64,000 nucleotides of DNA from CAVVEQ01 sp963828855 (GCA_963828855.1 CAWHGB010000002.1:248001-312000); one strand, 5' to 3'. Positions 1 to 9,733 are shown, counted from the first letter of the stretch. Made by a program: numbers and translations. The notes: a model not told the origin generated them from the sequence alone.

Positions 1-885
1 GGTGATTACTGCCTGGATTTTATCTTCACCGGGCTTGAGTCGATGCCGGAATTAGGGAAAGAGATCGTAAGTTCTGGTTTCATGCAAACTCCCGGAGGGG
101 CATGCAACAGTGTGATCGCCATGCACCGCCTTGGCTTGAAGGTGGGTTGGTTGACCAATTTTGGAACCGATGATTACAGTCAGTTTATTCTGGAGCAGAT
201 TCGAAAAGAGGGTATTTCTGAAGAATACTTCATGTACCACGATCGGCCTCACCGCAAAGTAACGGTTTCGTTATCCTATCCGCATGAACGGGCATTCATT
301 GCATATTACGATTCCAATCCACTGCTTACCTCCGAGGTTCGCAACCTTCCCAGGGCGTCGGGGAAAGCTCTTTATATTCCGGGATTCTATCTGGGGAAGG
401 AACTTGATCTTCTCCTGCCCCTGATTAGAGCCAAAAAATTGAAGTTGATCATGGACGGAAATACCAATGGGACTCATTCCCTAAAAGAAAAAAGGGTTGT
501 AAAGGTTCTAAAAAACCTTGACCTTTTCCTGTGCAACGCCCGGGAAGCCCGATCCTTGACCGCGGAGCAGGATTTGGAAACTGCGATCCGGATCCTGGGT
601 GCACTCGTACCCGAAGTTGTGATTAAAAATGGAGCAGAAGGATCGATTGGCTGGCAGGCAGGTCAAATTACTTTGGTCCCTGCTATAAAAATAAAACCCA
701 TTGATACCACAGGAGCAGGGGATTGTTTCGATGCTGGATTCATTAAGATCTGGATCTCCGGCGGTACGCAAAAGGAAGCATTAGAATGGGGAAATATCGT
801 TGGAGGTTTATCCACCACTGTTTCCGGCGGTGTTGGGCGGGTTATAAAGTGTGATGACGTGGAAAAATATCTTTCTGGGAAATGA
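1..885 (+). CDS. PfkB-family carbohydrate kinase, 5' end outside window
   Basis: Sugar or nucleoside kinase of the ribokinase/PfkB family. The frame is open to base 1 and translates sensibly upstream of the first ATG (43), so the true start lies outside the window. The C-terminal family signature DTTGAGDCFDAG is present near residue 235 of the visible part; it carries the anion-hole glycines and the catalytic Asp (final D of TGAGD). The N-terminal GG-containing substrate motif (TPGGACNS) is also visible. The sugar substrate cannot be told from sequence. The stop is 6 bases before the next ATG, so it probably shares an operon with the prepilin peptidase gene. Confidence 0.9.
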   Translation, partial: GDYCLDFIFTGLESMPELGKEIVSSGFMQTPGGACNSVIAMHRLGLKVGWLTNFGTDDYSQFILEQIRKEGISEEYFMYHDRPHRKVTVSLSYPHERAFIAYYDSNPLLTSEVRNLPRASGKALYIPGFYLGKELDLLLPLIRAKKLKLIMDGNTNGTHSLKEKRVVKVLKNLDLFLCNAREARSLTAEQDLETAIRILGALVPEVVIKNGAEGSIGWQAGQITLVPAIKIKPIDTTGAGDCFDAGFIKIWISGGTQKEALEWGNIVGGLSTTVSGGVGRVIKCDDVEKYLSGK

Positions 886-891
886 TCAATA

Positions 892-1641
892 ATGAATACC
901 CTGGTGTTGATCCCAATTGTGATTTTCGGTATTTTCCTTGCGTACCTTATCAATTATCTGAGCGATGTTCTCCCCGAACCAGGCGACTTCTCCCCAACGG
1001 TCTGTCTTCACTGTGAAAGTCAAAAAAGAATAGTGGATTACATTCTTTGGCGGAAATGTCCCAAATGTAACGAAGGGGTCTCAATCCGTTTTAAGGTGGT
1101 GTGCATCCTCGTTCCAATCCTTACAGGTCTGCTCTGGCGATTTCCCCCACATCATCTCAACATCTGGCTTGCTTATCTATGCGTGGTTTTCCTGTTGACG
1201 GTAACGATCATTGACCTGGAACACAGGGTAATTTTGAACGAAATGTCTCTTTTTGGGATTGTACTTGGCCTGGTTGTGGGGTATTCGATAAATGGGTTGT
1301 GGAAAACCTTGCTAGGAGGAGGGGCGGGTTTTCTGATCATGCTCGGGCTTTATTTTCTGGGAGAGCTTTTCGCCCGTTATATGGCGAGAAAGCGCGGCTT
1401 GGATAATAGCGAGGTCGCCTTGGGGTTTGGGGACGTAAACCTGGGAGGTATTCTTGGTCTGATGCTTGGATGGCCGGTAATTTTCGCCTGCCTGTTGTCT
1501 GCCATTCTGATCGGGGGGTTGATCAGTGCCGCCTTGGTGGTTTGGATGCTCCTGAAAAAAGACTATCAACCGTTCACGGCTATTCCGTATGCACCTTTTC
1601 TCATCCTTTCCGGATCTATCTTACTCTACCTCTTGAAATAG
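892..1641 (+). CDS. Prepilin peptidase (type IV leader peptidase, A24 family)
   Basis: Membrane aspartic protease that cleaves, and in many members also N-methylates, type IV prepilin-like signal peptides. At 249 residues it has the normal family length. An N-terminal membrane segment is followed by a cytoplasmic loop with two Cys pairs (C38/C41 and C56/C59, zinc-type). The two catalytic aspartates are D108 (in TIIDLEHR) and D181 in a GFGD motif, the family's GxGD. About seven further hydrophobic segments follow. No pilin or secretion genes lie nearby, so the substrate pilins must be encoded elsewhere. Confidence 0.93.
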   Translation: MNTLVLIPIVIFGIFLAYLINYLSDVLPEPGDFSPTVCLHCESQKRIVDYILWRKCPKCNEGVSIRFKVVCILVPILTGLLWRFPPHHLNIWLAYLCVVFLLTVTIIDLEHRVILNEMSLFGIVLGLVVGYSINGLWKTLLGGGAGFLIMLGLYFLGELFARYMARKRGLDNSEVALGFGDVNLGGILGLMLGWPVIFACLLSAILIGGLISAALVVWMLLKKDYQPFTAIPYAPFLILSGSILLYLLK

Positions 1642-1687
1642 CGGTGATATTCGCATAGGTATATTTTTCAAAAATTATTCGTGCAGA

Positions 1688-3232
1688 TTATTGAAGTCGA
1701 TGATAATTTTGCTCGAATTTGTCCTTTAATCCCTCGGCAGCTTTATCGTAAAAGGTTGCATCAATCCAAAGATCACGTGGGTTTAGAATTTCTGGTGGAA
1801 TCCCCGGGATAGAACCGGGAATCCACAAATCGAAAATCCCATCAAAACAGCCATGATCCAGAGGGATTTTCCCCTGAATCGCAGCTGAGATCATCGTTCT
1901 CGTATGATCTAGCTTGATTCTGTATCCTGTACCATAAGGGCCGGCAACCCAACCCGTATTTACCAACCAGATGGTAGGCTGGAACCGCATGATCCGTTCG
2001 CGGAAAAGATCAGTATAGATCTGTGGTGGCAGAGGGAGGAAGGGTTCGGCAAAACAAGCAGAAAAAGTCGCACAGGGTTCTTTTCCCAATCCCAATTCCG
2101 TTGCTGCAATTTTTGCTGTATACCCGGAAAGAAGATGATAGACAGCTTGATCAGCATTTAATCGTGATATTGGGGGAAGGATCCCGAACGCATCCGCAGT
2201 GAGGAAAAAAATAGTTTTTGGATGGGGATGAACACTTTCCAAATCCAGTGGGGAAACCTTGGTTAGTGAGTAGGCTGCACGGGTGTTTTCAGTGATCGAG
2301 GCTGAGTCAAAATCCAGCGTATCTGTACCTGGATCATATAAGACATTTTCCAACACCGAACCTGCAGCTTGGGCAGCGTTCCAGATGATTGGTTCACTCG
2401 ATTCTTTCAAGTGAATCGTTTTTGCGTAACAACCTCCTTCAAGGTTGACGATCCCATCCTCAGTCCATCCATGTTCGTCATCGCCAATCAAATCTCGATT
2501 GCGGGTGGAGGAAAGTGTCGTTTTTCCGGTTCCCGATAGACCAAAAAAAAGAGCAGTATCTCTATTCTGCCCAATATTCGCTGAGCAGTGCATGGTCAGC
2601 ATCCCCAGATCGGGAAAAATAAAATTCATGATCGAAAAGACTGCTTTCTTGATCTCACCCGCATAGGCTGTGCCCCCGATCAGTACGATCATCCTATCCA
2701 AATCAAGAACAATAAATGCGCCGGAATGGTTTCTGGCACTTAAAGGTTCGGTCTTAAAGCCAGGGGTATGCAGGATGGTCAAATGGGGTTGATTGTGTTT
2801 TGGATGTTGGATTTTCGTTGGCTTAAAGAGATTGAGGCAAAAAAGACTGTGCCAGGCAGATTCCGTGATCACTTTTAACGGCAATGAAAGGGATTTTTCA
2901 CTCCCAACGCTCAAATTTTGAATGAAAAATTCTTTCCCCTTCATGAAATCCAGTTGATCATGAAGGATCCTGTCGAATTGTTCTCCAGAGATGGGCTGGT
3001 TGACGTTTCCCCACCAAACCCGATCTGCGGTTGCCGGGGATTTGACAATATATTTATCATAGGGGGATCTGCCAGTAAATTCACCGGTCTTTACCACGAC
3101 CGACCCATTTTTAGTGACGTTTCCTTCGTACCGGGTTCTGATAAAACCGATCAATTCTTCCCGGGAAGGATTGATGTGAATGTGGTGAGAGTCACCTAAC
3201 TCAAAATCTTGTGGAATTTTGCCCAAGGACAC
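1688..3232 (-). CDS. pckA: Phosphoenolpyruvate carboxykinase (ATP)
   Basis: Interconverts oxaloacetate plus ATP with PEP, CO2 and ADP; in anaerobes it can run in either direction, for gluconeogenesis or for CO2 fixation with ATP gain. The 514 residues are close to the family's usual 520-540. Visible motifs are the substrate-binding RSPYDKY (55-61), the metal-region GTAYAGEIKK (187-196), the kinase-1a P-loop GLSGTGKTTL (231-240) and the metal-binding GDDEHGW (about 251). The start lies 15 bases after the upstream lipoprotein stop, so the two are probably co-transcribed. It converges with the prepilin peptidase gene; I see no clear terminator in the 46 bases between them. Confidence 0.96.
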   Translation of the reverse strand: MSLGKIPQDFELGDSHHIHINPSREELIGFIRTRYEGNVTKNGSVVVKTGEFTGRSPYDKYIVKSPATADRVWWGNVNQPISGEQFDRILHDQLDFMKGKEFFIQNLSVGSEKSLSLPLKVITESAWHSLFCLNLFKPTKIQHPKHNQPHLTILHTPGFKTEPLSARNHSGAFIVLDLDRMIVLIGGTAYAGEIKKAVFSIMNFIFPDLGMLTMHCSANIGQNRDTALFFGLSGTGKTTLSSTRNRDLIGDDEHGWTEDGIVNLEGGCYAKTIHLKESSEPIIWNAAQAAGSVLENVLYDPGTDTLDFDSASITENTRAAYSLTKVSPLDLESVHPHPKTIFFLTADAFGILPPISRLNADQAVYHLLSGYTAKIAATELGLGKEPCATFSACFAEPFLPLPPQIYTDLFRERIMRFQPTIWLVNTGWVAGPYGTGYRIKLDHTRTMISAAIQGKIPLDHGCFDGIFDLWIPGSIPGIPPEILNPRDLWIDATFYDKAAEGLKDKFEQNYHRLQ

Positions 3233-3247
3233 TTGTTATCGATCCTA

Positions 3248-5677
3248 TTATTGGTTTGGGTTTTGTGATAACCCCGAGAACCAAGCAGAGATCGTTTGGC
3301 TGGCAGGTTTACCATGTATGGAAGCTGAAGGATCGAGTAATTCCGCAGCAGGGTAGCACCCTCTGGAAACGATCCCATTCACCCAGGTCTGATTGACGAA
3401 ATATTCGAGCGCTGCCGCATATAAATTGACTTGCTGCTGAAGATCAAGTTGATAAATTTGCTGGTTGGTCCCGCCCGATTGCACGTCTTTACAACCTGAT
3501 CCATCTTCCGGACAGACAATGGTCTCGCCAGCCGCTGATTCTATCCACAAGCCGACTATTACTGGTTTTCCCTGCGAGTCCAAGTTCTGGATTTCACTCC
3601 CCGAGAATTGATCCGCGATCCGTGCTGTTATCGATTCCTGCGTATCGGTCGGGGTGTATCCCGAAATTCCATCCCATAGAAGATAAAAGCCATCTAACTG
3701 GTTTATGAATCCCGGGAGGGGATCATTTCCGGTCGGATATCTTAATGCCCAAAATATCCTACCCTTGTAATGCGCACGAACATCAGCGATCAAAGATAGC
3801 CAATGACCTGTGGAAAAATTCGATGCGTCCGCGGTATTCAGATCCGTAACGGCGATCTGATCAGGAAGTGAAAGAGAAGCACCGGATCCTCCCATCACAA
3901 GGGCGTCAGCCTGGTTTACCGATGCAAGATCAGCATAAAAGAGAAGGAATGAGCGGTATTGGGTAAACCATTCTTCCCATTGAGCTTTTGAAAGGGGAGA
4001 AATCTCATTAGAAAGATCAGAACCCAGATAATGTAATGAAGGAAACACCGCTGTCATCATCTGGCGTGATTTCGCCCCCTGGATTTGCTGGGAGGAATCG
4101 TTCCATAACGGATTTTTTCCTGGAAGGATTCCAATAGGGGAAGGGGAGCCGGTAGCGAATGACCAGGTTGGAGTGATGAAGACCCAATTTGCGTTCATTT
4201 TCTGGATATTTTGATATCCAATATCAAAATACGGCTGCCATCGCGGTTCGTAATTCCGATCGATCTCCACACCTTTGATAAAATCAGCACCTTTTCCCGG
4301 AATTTGGGTGGGTAATATAGGTTGCACGCCCTGGTTATCCATCCACAACCAGGAAGTTGGATTTACCGAAATGGTTTGTGGGGTGGAGGATGGCGAAAAT
4401 GCGGAGGTCAATCCATTCATTTCGGCATCGGTTACGCCGCATTGATCGTTGCGGCAAATTCGGAAACTTGTTTGGGGAACCATGTTCAATGGGCTCGATA
4501 AGTTGAAATTCCACTGATTATTTCCCTGCAGCTGAATGGGAATGGATCCCATCCAGGAAAATGGGTTGAACTGGATTGATAAAGTATCTTCCGTGGGGGT
4601 GCCAGCTGGTGCGGAGACCCGGATTTCAACTGAGGCACTTCCTGGAGAGGTGAAAGTTTGCACAGTATCCCTAATGGTGACATCTGAACCCGGTACAGTC
4701 AGTTCCCGAAGGACAAATTGCCCATTCTCATCTGTTTCCGCGTTCCAGAAACCATCCCCCAGGCTGTATTTATATCGAAAATACGAACTGGAAGGCAGGG
4801 AAATGGTCCCGCGATAAATATTCAGACCAGAATCGTACTGCAGAGAGGGAGCCCGGGATGCAATTGTGCTCATGCCGCCTTCCAGATCCGCGTAAGTATT
4901 TCCAAGCTGGTAGAGTTCTCCAATCAGGCGAAGAGAGCTTCCGGTGTCCATCCCAGGAGGTGGAGTCACTTCGAAAGTGACATTCACGTTTCCCTGGTTA
5001 GATACATAAATCCGCGCGGGGGTAACCGCATTTTCAGCGATTTTTGCTCCCTGCTCAAAAAACGATTGTGCGCCATCCAGGCTCAACACGGCGAGGTTCT
5101 GCATCCCCACCGGTAAATCGGGTAGATTAAAATGCCCTTCCGAGTTCGTGAAAGTTCGTACTCCACCAGCGATAACCATTGCATTCGGGATGGGGATATT
5201 ATCCAGATTTGTCACCGTTCCAGTCAGGTTCCCGGTCAGCCCCGAATACGGGGAATCCTCCCAGCCAGCGATTGTATCCTCCAAGATCGCCGGACTTGTC
5301 ACTTGATGCAATCGGTATCGGACAGGCTCATTCCTCGTATTAAATTCGACTTTGGGAATATCATCCATGCGAATATAACGGTATTTAATAATCGATCCGA
5401 GATTAAAAGGGACTCTTCCGAAATAATGATTGGCATCGATGGGGGAGAGGGGGTATCGGACAGGATTAAAAGGGAGACCGGTCAATTCATCTAAAATTTC
5501 AAGCATGAATTGAGGAGAGGAACCATCATTTATAGGGGGAAAATTGACCTGGAAAACGACCTCTGCTTTAGGACTCTCCGGAGAAGTGGTGAGTGTTGGG
5601 AAGTTTTGAGAGAAAATACAACCACAAAGAAGTATCACCAACAGAGGAAGAGCCCTGAAGGAGCTGAACTTTTTCAT
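3248..5677 (-). CDS. Large secreted lipoprotein with beta-modules and a glycoside-hydrolase-like C-terminal domain
   Basis: Hypothetical surface lipoprotein of 809 residues. The signal peptide ends in an LCGC lipobox with Cys20. A carboxypeptidase-regulatory-like beta module (about 150-205, with the pattern GTVTNLDNIPIPNAMV) is followed by two stretches that look like immunoglobulin- or carbohydrate-binding-type folds. From about residue 470 the pattern (FIKGVEIDRNYEPRW, QKMNANWVFITPTW, IFWALRYP, KPVIVGLWIE) resembles the TIM barrel of GH113-like glycosidases, with alternating strands and helices. Catalytic acids cannot be assigned with certainty. Gene order suggests only loose linkage with nusB (33 bases upstream) and pckA. 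Confidence 0.7.
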   Translation of the reverse strand: MKKFSSFRALPLLVILLCGCIFSQNFPTLTTSPESPKAEVVFQVNFPPINDGSSPQFMLEILDELTGLPFNPVRYPLSPIDANHYFGRVPFNLGSIIKYRYIRMDDIPKVEFNTRNEPVRYRLHQVTSPAILEDTIAGWEDSPYSGLTGNLTGTVTNLDNIPIPNAMVIAGGVRTFTNSEGHFNLPDLPVGMQNLAVLSLDGAQSFFEQGAKIAENAVTPARIYVSNQGNVNVTFEVTPPPGMDTGSSLRLIGELYQLGNTYADLEGGMSTIASRAPSLQYDSGLNIYRGTISLPSSSYFRYKYSLGDGFWNAETDENGQFVLRELTVPGSDVTIRDTVQTFTSPGSASVEIRVSAPAGTPTEDTLSIQFNPFSWMGSIPIQLQGNNQWNFNLSSPLNMVPQTSFRICRNDQCGVTDAEMNGLTSAFSPSSTPQTISVNPTSWLWMDNQGVQPILPTQIPGKGADFIKGVEIDRNYEPRWQPYFDIGYQNIQKMNANWVFITPTWSFATGSPSPIGILPGKNPLWNDSSQQIQGAKSRQMMTAVFPSLHYLGSDLSNEISPLSKAQWEEWFTQYRSFLLFYADLASVNQADALVMGGSGASLSLPDQIAVTDLNTADASNFSTGHWLSLIADVRAHYKGRIFWALRYPTGNDPLPGFINQLDGFYLLWDGISGYTPTDTQESITARIADQFSGSEIQNLDSQGKPVIVGLWIESAAGETIVCPEDGSGCKDVQSGGTNQQIYQLDLQQQVNLYAAALEYFVNQTWVNGIVSRGCYPAAELLDPSASIHGKPASQTISAWFSGLSQNPNQ

Positions 5678-5710
5678 GCTGTCGTCATCCTTGATGGTTC
5701 AAGGTCGATT

Positions 5711-6205
5711 TTAGGGGTTGAAAACTTGATGGATCTCGCTTGAGCGCTCTGCCAGACTGCCGAGAACTCCATTCACAAACCTGGGGGTACTTTCCGATCC
5801 GTACATCTTGGCAAGCTCGACAGCCTCATTAATTGCCACCTTTACAGGTGTGCATTCAGCTATTGCGAATTCCCAAAGTGCAACGCGGATGATATTACGG
5901 TCGATCACTGCGACCTGGTCGATCGGCCACTCTGGGGCATGTTTGGCGATTATTTCATCCATCTGTGGGATGCAGGGAATTACACCGGAAACGATTGCCA
6001 TGGTGAATTCCTTAATGCTTGAAATTACCTCACTCTCTGTAGATTTACCCTTCTGGATTTCTTTTTCAAGGAACTCGTGAAATTCCTCACTTGGAAATTC
6101 CAGGTCCCAGCGATCTTGAATAATCACATCCAATGGATGATCGGTTACATCTTTTTCAAATAGAATTTGAAGGGCCAGGCAGCGGGATTTCGTCCGTAAT
6201 TTCAT
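5711..6205 (-). CDS. nusB: Transcription antitermination factor NusB
   Basis: RNA-binding protein that, with NusE (S10), binds boxA RNA and supports rRNA antitermination. The 164 residues cover the whole all-helical fold: the N-terminal pattern RTKSRCLALQILFEKD is typical, and the C-terminal signature VAVIDRNIIRVALWE followed by VAINEAVELAKMYG and PRFVNGVLGSLA is clear. It sits 11 bases downstream of the Asp23-family gene, an arrangement often seen in Gram-positive and Chloroflexota genomes. Confidence 0.95.
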   Translation of the reverse strand: MKLRTKSRCLALQILFEKDVTDHPLDVIIQDRWDLEFPSEEFHEFLEKEIQKGKSTESEVISSIKEFTMAIVSGVIPCIPQMDEIIAKHAPEWPIDQVAVIDRNIIRVALWEFAIAECTPVKVAINEAVELAKMYGSESTPRFVNGVLGSLAERSSEIHQVFNP

Positions 6206-6216
6206 GGATCCGGATA

Positions 6217-6564
6217 TTAGGAGATGGTGTAATCGATATCCTCGACATGGATATTAACCCGAGCGACTTCCATGCCTACCATTTCGTGGATCGCGCGGGT
6301 TACCCTGTTCTGAATCGAATGACAGACGTCACGGATGTTGGTATCACGTTTCAGAACAACGTAGAGATCGAGGTAAACAATTTCATCCTCGACCAGCAAT
6401 TTAACACCATCAGAAGATTGTTGTTTGAAAAACCTTCCAAAGTTTCCCGTTGGGGCGGTGAGATGGCTTACCCCCACTACATCCAGGGTTGTCAAGCGCG
6501 CGATGGAAACCAGTACTTCGGGCGCAATGGTCGTCTTTCCAGTAATTTCTGCAACTGTGGTCAT
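6217..6564 (-). CDS. Asp23/Gls24 family protein
   Basis: Small (115 aa) DUF322/Asp23-family protein. In firmicutes members are envelope-stress-linked and can be membrane-anchored, but the molecular role is not firmly known. The family pattern is clear: GKTTIAPEVLVSIARLTTLDVVGV at the N-terminus, then VYLDLYVVLKRDTNIRDVCHSIQ and the closing strand VARVNIHVEDI. It is immediately upstream of nusB, so the two form a conserved pair. There are no membrane segments. Confidence 0.9.
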   Translation of the reverse strand: MTTVAEITGKTTIAPEVLVSIARLTTLDVVGVSHLTAPTGNFGRFFKQQSSDGVKLLVEDEIVYLDLYVVLKRDTNIRDVCHSIQNRVTRAIHEMVGMEVARVNIHVEDIDYTIS

Positions 6565-6617
6565 TTGATCACTCCCATAGAGGATTAAACACTATAAGCG
6601 AGATAAGTATTATAAAC

Positions 6618-7886
6618 CTAATCGAACCGGGGGATTGTGTTGATGGCGTGAGGCATGATGGCAATGCGCGGGTCAGAACCTAATTGAGGCAGGATGGATC
6701 TGACCGCGGATTGGATTGAATCAGCGGGTTCCATATAGAATTTCCGGACTTCTCCCGCAGCCAAATTGGAAACGAGAATAATCCGCACTTTTTGCAACTG
6801 CCGGTATATAAGAAAGGCTTTATGCGGACCTACATTGAAACCCTCTGATCGGAATTTTTCAGGGATCTCCTCTACTGAAGATAACTCACTCATAAACCGG
6901 GACCATCCCGGGCTGTCAATTCCCTCCCGGCATTCTGCAGCGAGGATCAGTGTTCCGCCATCTTTGAGAATTATAGCGCTATGTGAAATTGCTTTTTGAG
7001 CCTGGTAAAGGTTTATGTCTTTCGGATACCCACCTCCGGAAGCGATCACCAAATCATACTTACTTCGCACCGGGGTTTGACAGATCCTTTTTGATGTTTC
7101 CAGCCCTCGTCGCATAACTTCTTTAGGTTCTCCAAAGAAAACCTGGATAATCTCCTGCTCTGAATTCAAGACCGCGTTTAGCGCCAGGTCAACCCCGATA
7201 ATTTCGCCAATCTCCTCGATATCCTGGCGTAATGGATTCTGATCGTAACTTGCAATAGTCGCGTTTTCATCAAGCAGGTGAGCATGATTCGCCCGGATCG
7301 TCTCCCGGGCGGTCAATCCGATGGCTGCAGTCTTGACCCCGCCGGAAAAACCCGCAAAATGGTGGGGCTCAATGTTTCCAACCACGATTTTTAGGTCAGC
7401 ATTCATAAATTGTTGATTAATGCGTATAGGAGTATTTCGAGAGGTTTTTCCTAATGGAATTAATGAATTTTCATCATCACAATCATGAACCGTAATTTTG
7501 TAATCTGAAATGACCCATTCAGGGAGGGTATGATGATATTCATCCGGTTTCATAGGAGTGTGGGTCCCGGATGCGATGATGAAATAGATATTTGTTTTTT
7601 TAATCCCCAAATTAGTCTGCAAGTATTCCAGCAGAGCGGGTAGAAGGTGCTCGTGCGGAACTGGCCGTGTTTTATCGTTGACTGCGATTGCCGCAGTCAG
7701 GCGTTGGTCAAGAGGAAGACCTTTATTATCAAGAGAACCGATAGGCGAGGCGATGGCTTTCCGCACAATTTCCAATGGTTCCTCAATCGGCCGGGTGACC
7801 TCCGGAGTGATCTCATCCGTATGGAAATGGTCTGGAATATCGACAACAATTTGAGAATCGCCGAAAAGCAATGGGTATCGGCTCAT
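6618..7886 (-). CDS. larA: Nickel-pincer racemase of the LarA family
   Basis: LarA-type enzyme, in known cases a lactate (or other 2-hydroxyacid) racemase that uses a nickel-pincer nucleotide cofactor. The key family positions are present: the DKTRP motif for cofactor phosphate binding (71-75), H109 in ASGTHTP, the HH pair 175/176 and K185 in EPHHFAGFSGGVK, and H201. These match L. plantarum H108, H174, K184 and H200 almost number for number. I chose the ATG at 7886 because it overlaps the upstream TGA as ATGA, giving 422 residues, the usual length; a longer frame to 7979 exists but adds an unlike N-terminus. The cofactor genes larB, larC and larE are not in the window. Confidence 0.88.
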   Translation of the reverse strand: MSRYPLLFGDSQIVVDIPDHFHTDEITPEVTRPIEEPLEIVRKAIASPIGSLDNKGLPLDQRLTAAIAVNDKTRPVPHEHLLPALLEYLQTNLGIKKTNIYFIIASGTHTPMKPDEYHHTLPEWVISDYKITVHDCDDENSLIPLGKTSRNTPIRINQQFMNADLKIVVGNIEPHHFAGFSGGVKTAAIGLTARETIRANHAHLLDENATIASYDQNPLRQDIEEIGEIIGVDLALNAVLNSEQEIIQVFFGEPKEVMRRGLETSKRICQTPVRSKYDLVIASGGGYPKDINLYQAQKAISHSAIILKDGGTLILAAECREGIDSPGWSRFMSELSSVEEIPEKFRSEGFNVGPHKAFLIYRQLQKVRIILVSNLAAGEVRKFYMEPADSIQSAVRSILPQLGSDPRIAIMPHAINTIPRFD

Positions 7887-8533
7887 TTTCGTTTTATCCA
7901 TCCATGACCGCCGGCAATGATTTGCGGATCCAGCGCCATTTGTTCGTCGAAGGCTTTTTTTGCCCTCCCAAGATCCCATGTATTCGCACCCGTTGAAGGA
8001 ACCAATTCATTTCCATGTACCAAAATCGAATCCCCGGCGAATAGGATTCTTTGCTTTGACAGGTAAAACGAGAGGTGCCCGGGAGTATGTCCGCTGCTAT
8101 CCAGCACCCGTAATCCACCCAGGATGGGAAGTTCCATGCCGGGCACAAGGTCCCCAGTGCAAGGGGTTGGCTCTGACCGAAAAAGACTTGAACCTAGCCT
8201 AAAGATAATCCCAAGACACCCCCTGGCTTGAATCGTCCGGGAAGAAGTCCCAATACTGATAGCCCTGCTTTCCACATCTGAGGATCTCACATTGGTCCCT
8301 GGATGTTTTTTAAGGATTAATTTCACACCCCCGTAATGATCACCATCCGCATGCGTGATCAAAATTTGTTGTAATTTCAAAGGTGGGGCGCCAATCCTAT
8401 TTATTTCATTAATTATCCTATTCGCATCCATCTGTAAACCCGCATCTATCAGTGTTAGTTCGTCGCCTTCGACTAGTATGTACTGCCGCGAAGCAGTTCC
8501 CTTGAACATGTGAATGTTAGGATAGATTTCCAT
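7883..8533 (-). CDS. Metallo-beta-lactamase-fold hydrolase
   Basis: Zinc hydrolase of the MBL superfamily, substrate unknown. It has the metal motif HADGDH (residues 61-66), the later ligands in GHTPGH and FAGD, and a final GGHG. The start at 8533 is chosen because AAAGGA lies just upstream; the frame extends back to a TTG at 8587 with an unlikely leader. Its stop overlaps the larA start (ATGA), so translation of the two is probably coupled. A glyoxalase II-like or lactonase role is possible but not shown. Confidence 0.85.
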   Translation of the reverse strand: MEIYPNIHMFKGTASRQYILVEGDELTLIDAGLQMDANRIINEINRIGAPPLKLQQILITHADGDHYGGVKLILKKHPGTNVRSSDVESRAISIGTSSRTIQARGCLGIIFRLGSSLFRSEPTPCTGDLVPGMELPILGGLRVLDSSGHTPGHLSFYLSKQRILFAGDSILVHGNELVPSTGANTWDLGRAKKAFDEQMALDPQIIAGGHGWIKRK

Positions 8534-8643
8534 TTTTTCCTTTGAAGAGGAGAGGGGTGGATAGTGGAACCCAACCATAAATCTCAATAATTATAAATTG
8601 ATTTTTCATTTATCCAACACCTCAGGTTCATTCTACCCAACAA

Positions 8644-8672
8644 TTGACCCGCAGGGTAGGAAAGCGTATAAT
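8644..8672 (+). promoter_or_regulatory. Sigma-70-type promoter for the recombinase gene
   Basis: TTGACC (8644-8649), a 17-base spacer and a perfect TATAAT (8667-8672). The predicted transcript starts near 8680, about 60 bases before the recombinase ATG. The surrounding 155-base gap (8588-8742) shows nothing else. Confidence 0.7.
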
Positions 8673-8742
8673 CAATCATTATGGTTTCGATAAGTGCGAT
8701 TATCATAAACAAGAGATTTGATATTTATTACAGGATTGCCTC

Positions 8743-9731
8743 ATGAAAACCATCAAAGAAGCTGCTGAAGCCTACCTTGATAGCGTCAAGCTCTCCAGGT
8801 CGATCAACACAGCGCTGACCTATCGACATGCGATAAATTTTTATATCCGTGTTCTAGAAGTTCACAACATTGATATTCAAACAATCCCTGTTACTGAACT
8901 GAATGAAGATACTCTTATCTGGTTTGCCAACGACCTCAAGGTATTTTCAACCGCCACGGAGCGATTATATTTAACGGCCATTTCCGGTTTATTTGAATTC
9001 ATCTCTGCTGAAAACCTGGCCGAGATCAATCTTCCCCGCGTACATATCCTCATCCGCCAGCGTGCCCGCAGACCCGGGCAGCGCTTACCGCAATTCCCAG
9101 AGCAATCCATCGATATCATCATAGATGCTATGATTAATCTGAGTATTAATCTTTCCCAGGATGAACAGGATAAAATGATCGATTATCGGGACCGGGCTTT
9201 TCTGGTCACCCTGGCGGATACCGGTTGCGGGTGCATGAAGCCTGCAATCTGCACCGGGGGGATATCGATTGGAATGAAGGGCACGCCCTGATCATCGGCA
9301 AAGGCAATCGTCAGGATATTGTGCGATTTTCACAAAGATCGATCAAGACTCTTCGCGAATACTTATCAGCCCGCGGCAGCCTGGATGGGACCTCAAACCG
9401 CCCCCTCCCCTCCCTGCCCCTTTTCGCCAGGCACGACAAGGGTGCGGGTAGTAAGGTAAAACCGATTACCACTACAACCGGTAGAAATATCGTTACCGCC
9501 CGGGTGGAGGAGATCCTTGGCAAGGAAGCTGTCGGTACCATCACCCCCCACTCCTTTCGGCATTACTTTGTCACCCGGGTGCTCAAATCCTCCGGGAATT
9601 TAAAATTAGCCCAGGAACTTGCCCGGCATAAGAACATAGCTGTTACGCAACGGTATGCCCATATTTCTAATGACGAATTGGACAAAGGTTACTATAAGGT
9701 CTTTGAAGAAGGTAATGTCAACGAGGAATGA
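8743..9731 (+). CDS. Tyrosine recombinase (XerC/XerD-like), one frameshift
   Basis: Site-specific recombinase of the phage-integrase family, about 330 residues once repaired. The N-terminal SAM-like core-binding domain (YLDSVKLSRSINTALTYRH) is in the first frame. The catalytic domain is in the second, with Arg in the LRVHEA box, HSFRH, and the LARHKN...RYAHIS stretch carrying His and the nucleophile Tyr. The break lies at 9223-9230 (GGTTGCGG): one more T would restore TGLRVHEA, so a base is missing in a short T run. It stands alone between a good promoter and a terminator, with no phage or transposon genes next to it. It could be the chromosomal dimer resolvase or a relic integrase. Confidence 0.85.
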
Positions 9732-9733
9732 AA

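Noticed and set aside
7887..7979. Longer N-terminus of LarA
   Set aside because: The extra residues are basic and unlike the family; the ATG at 7886 overlaps the previous stop and gives the normal length and residue numbering.
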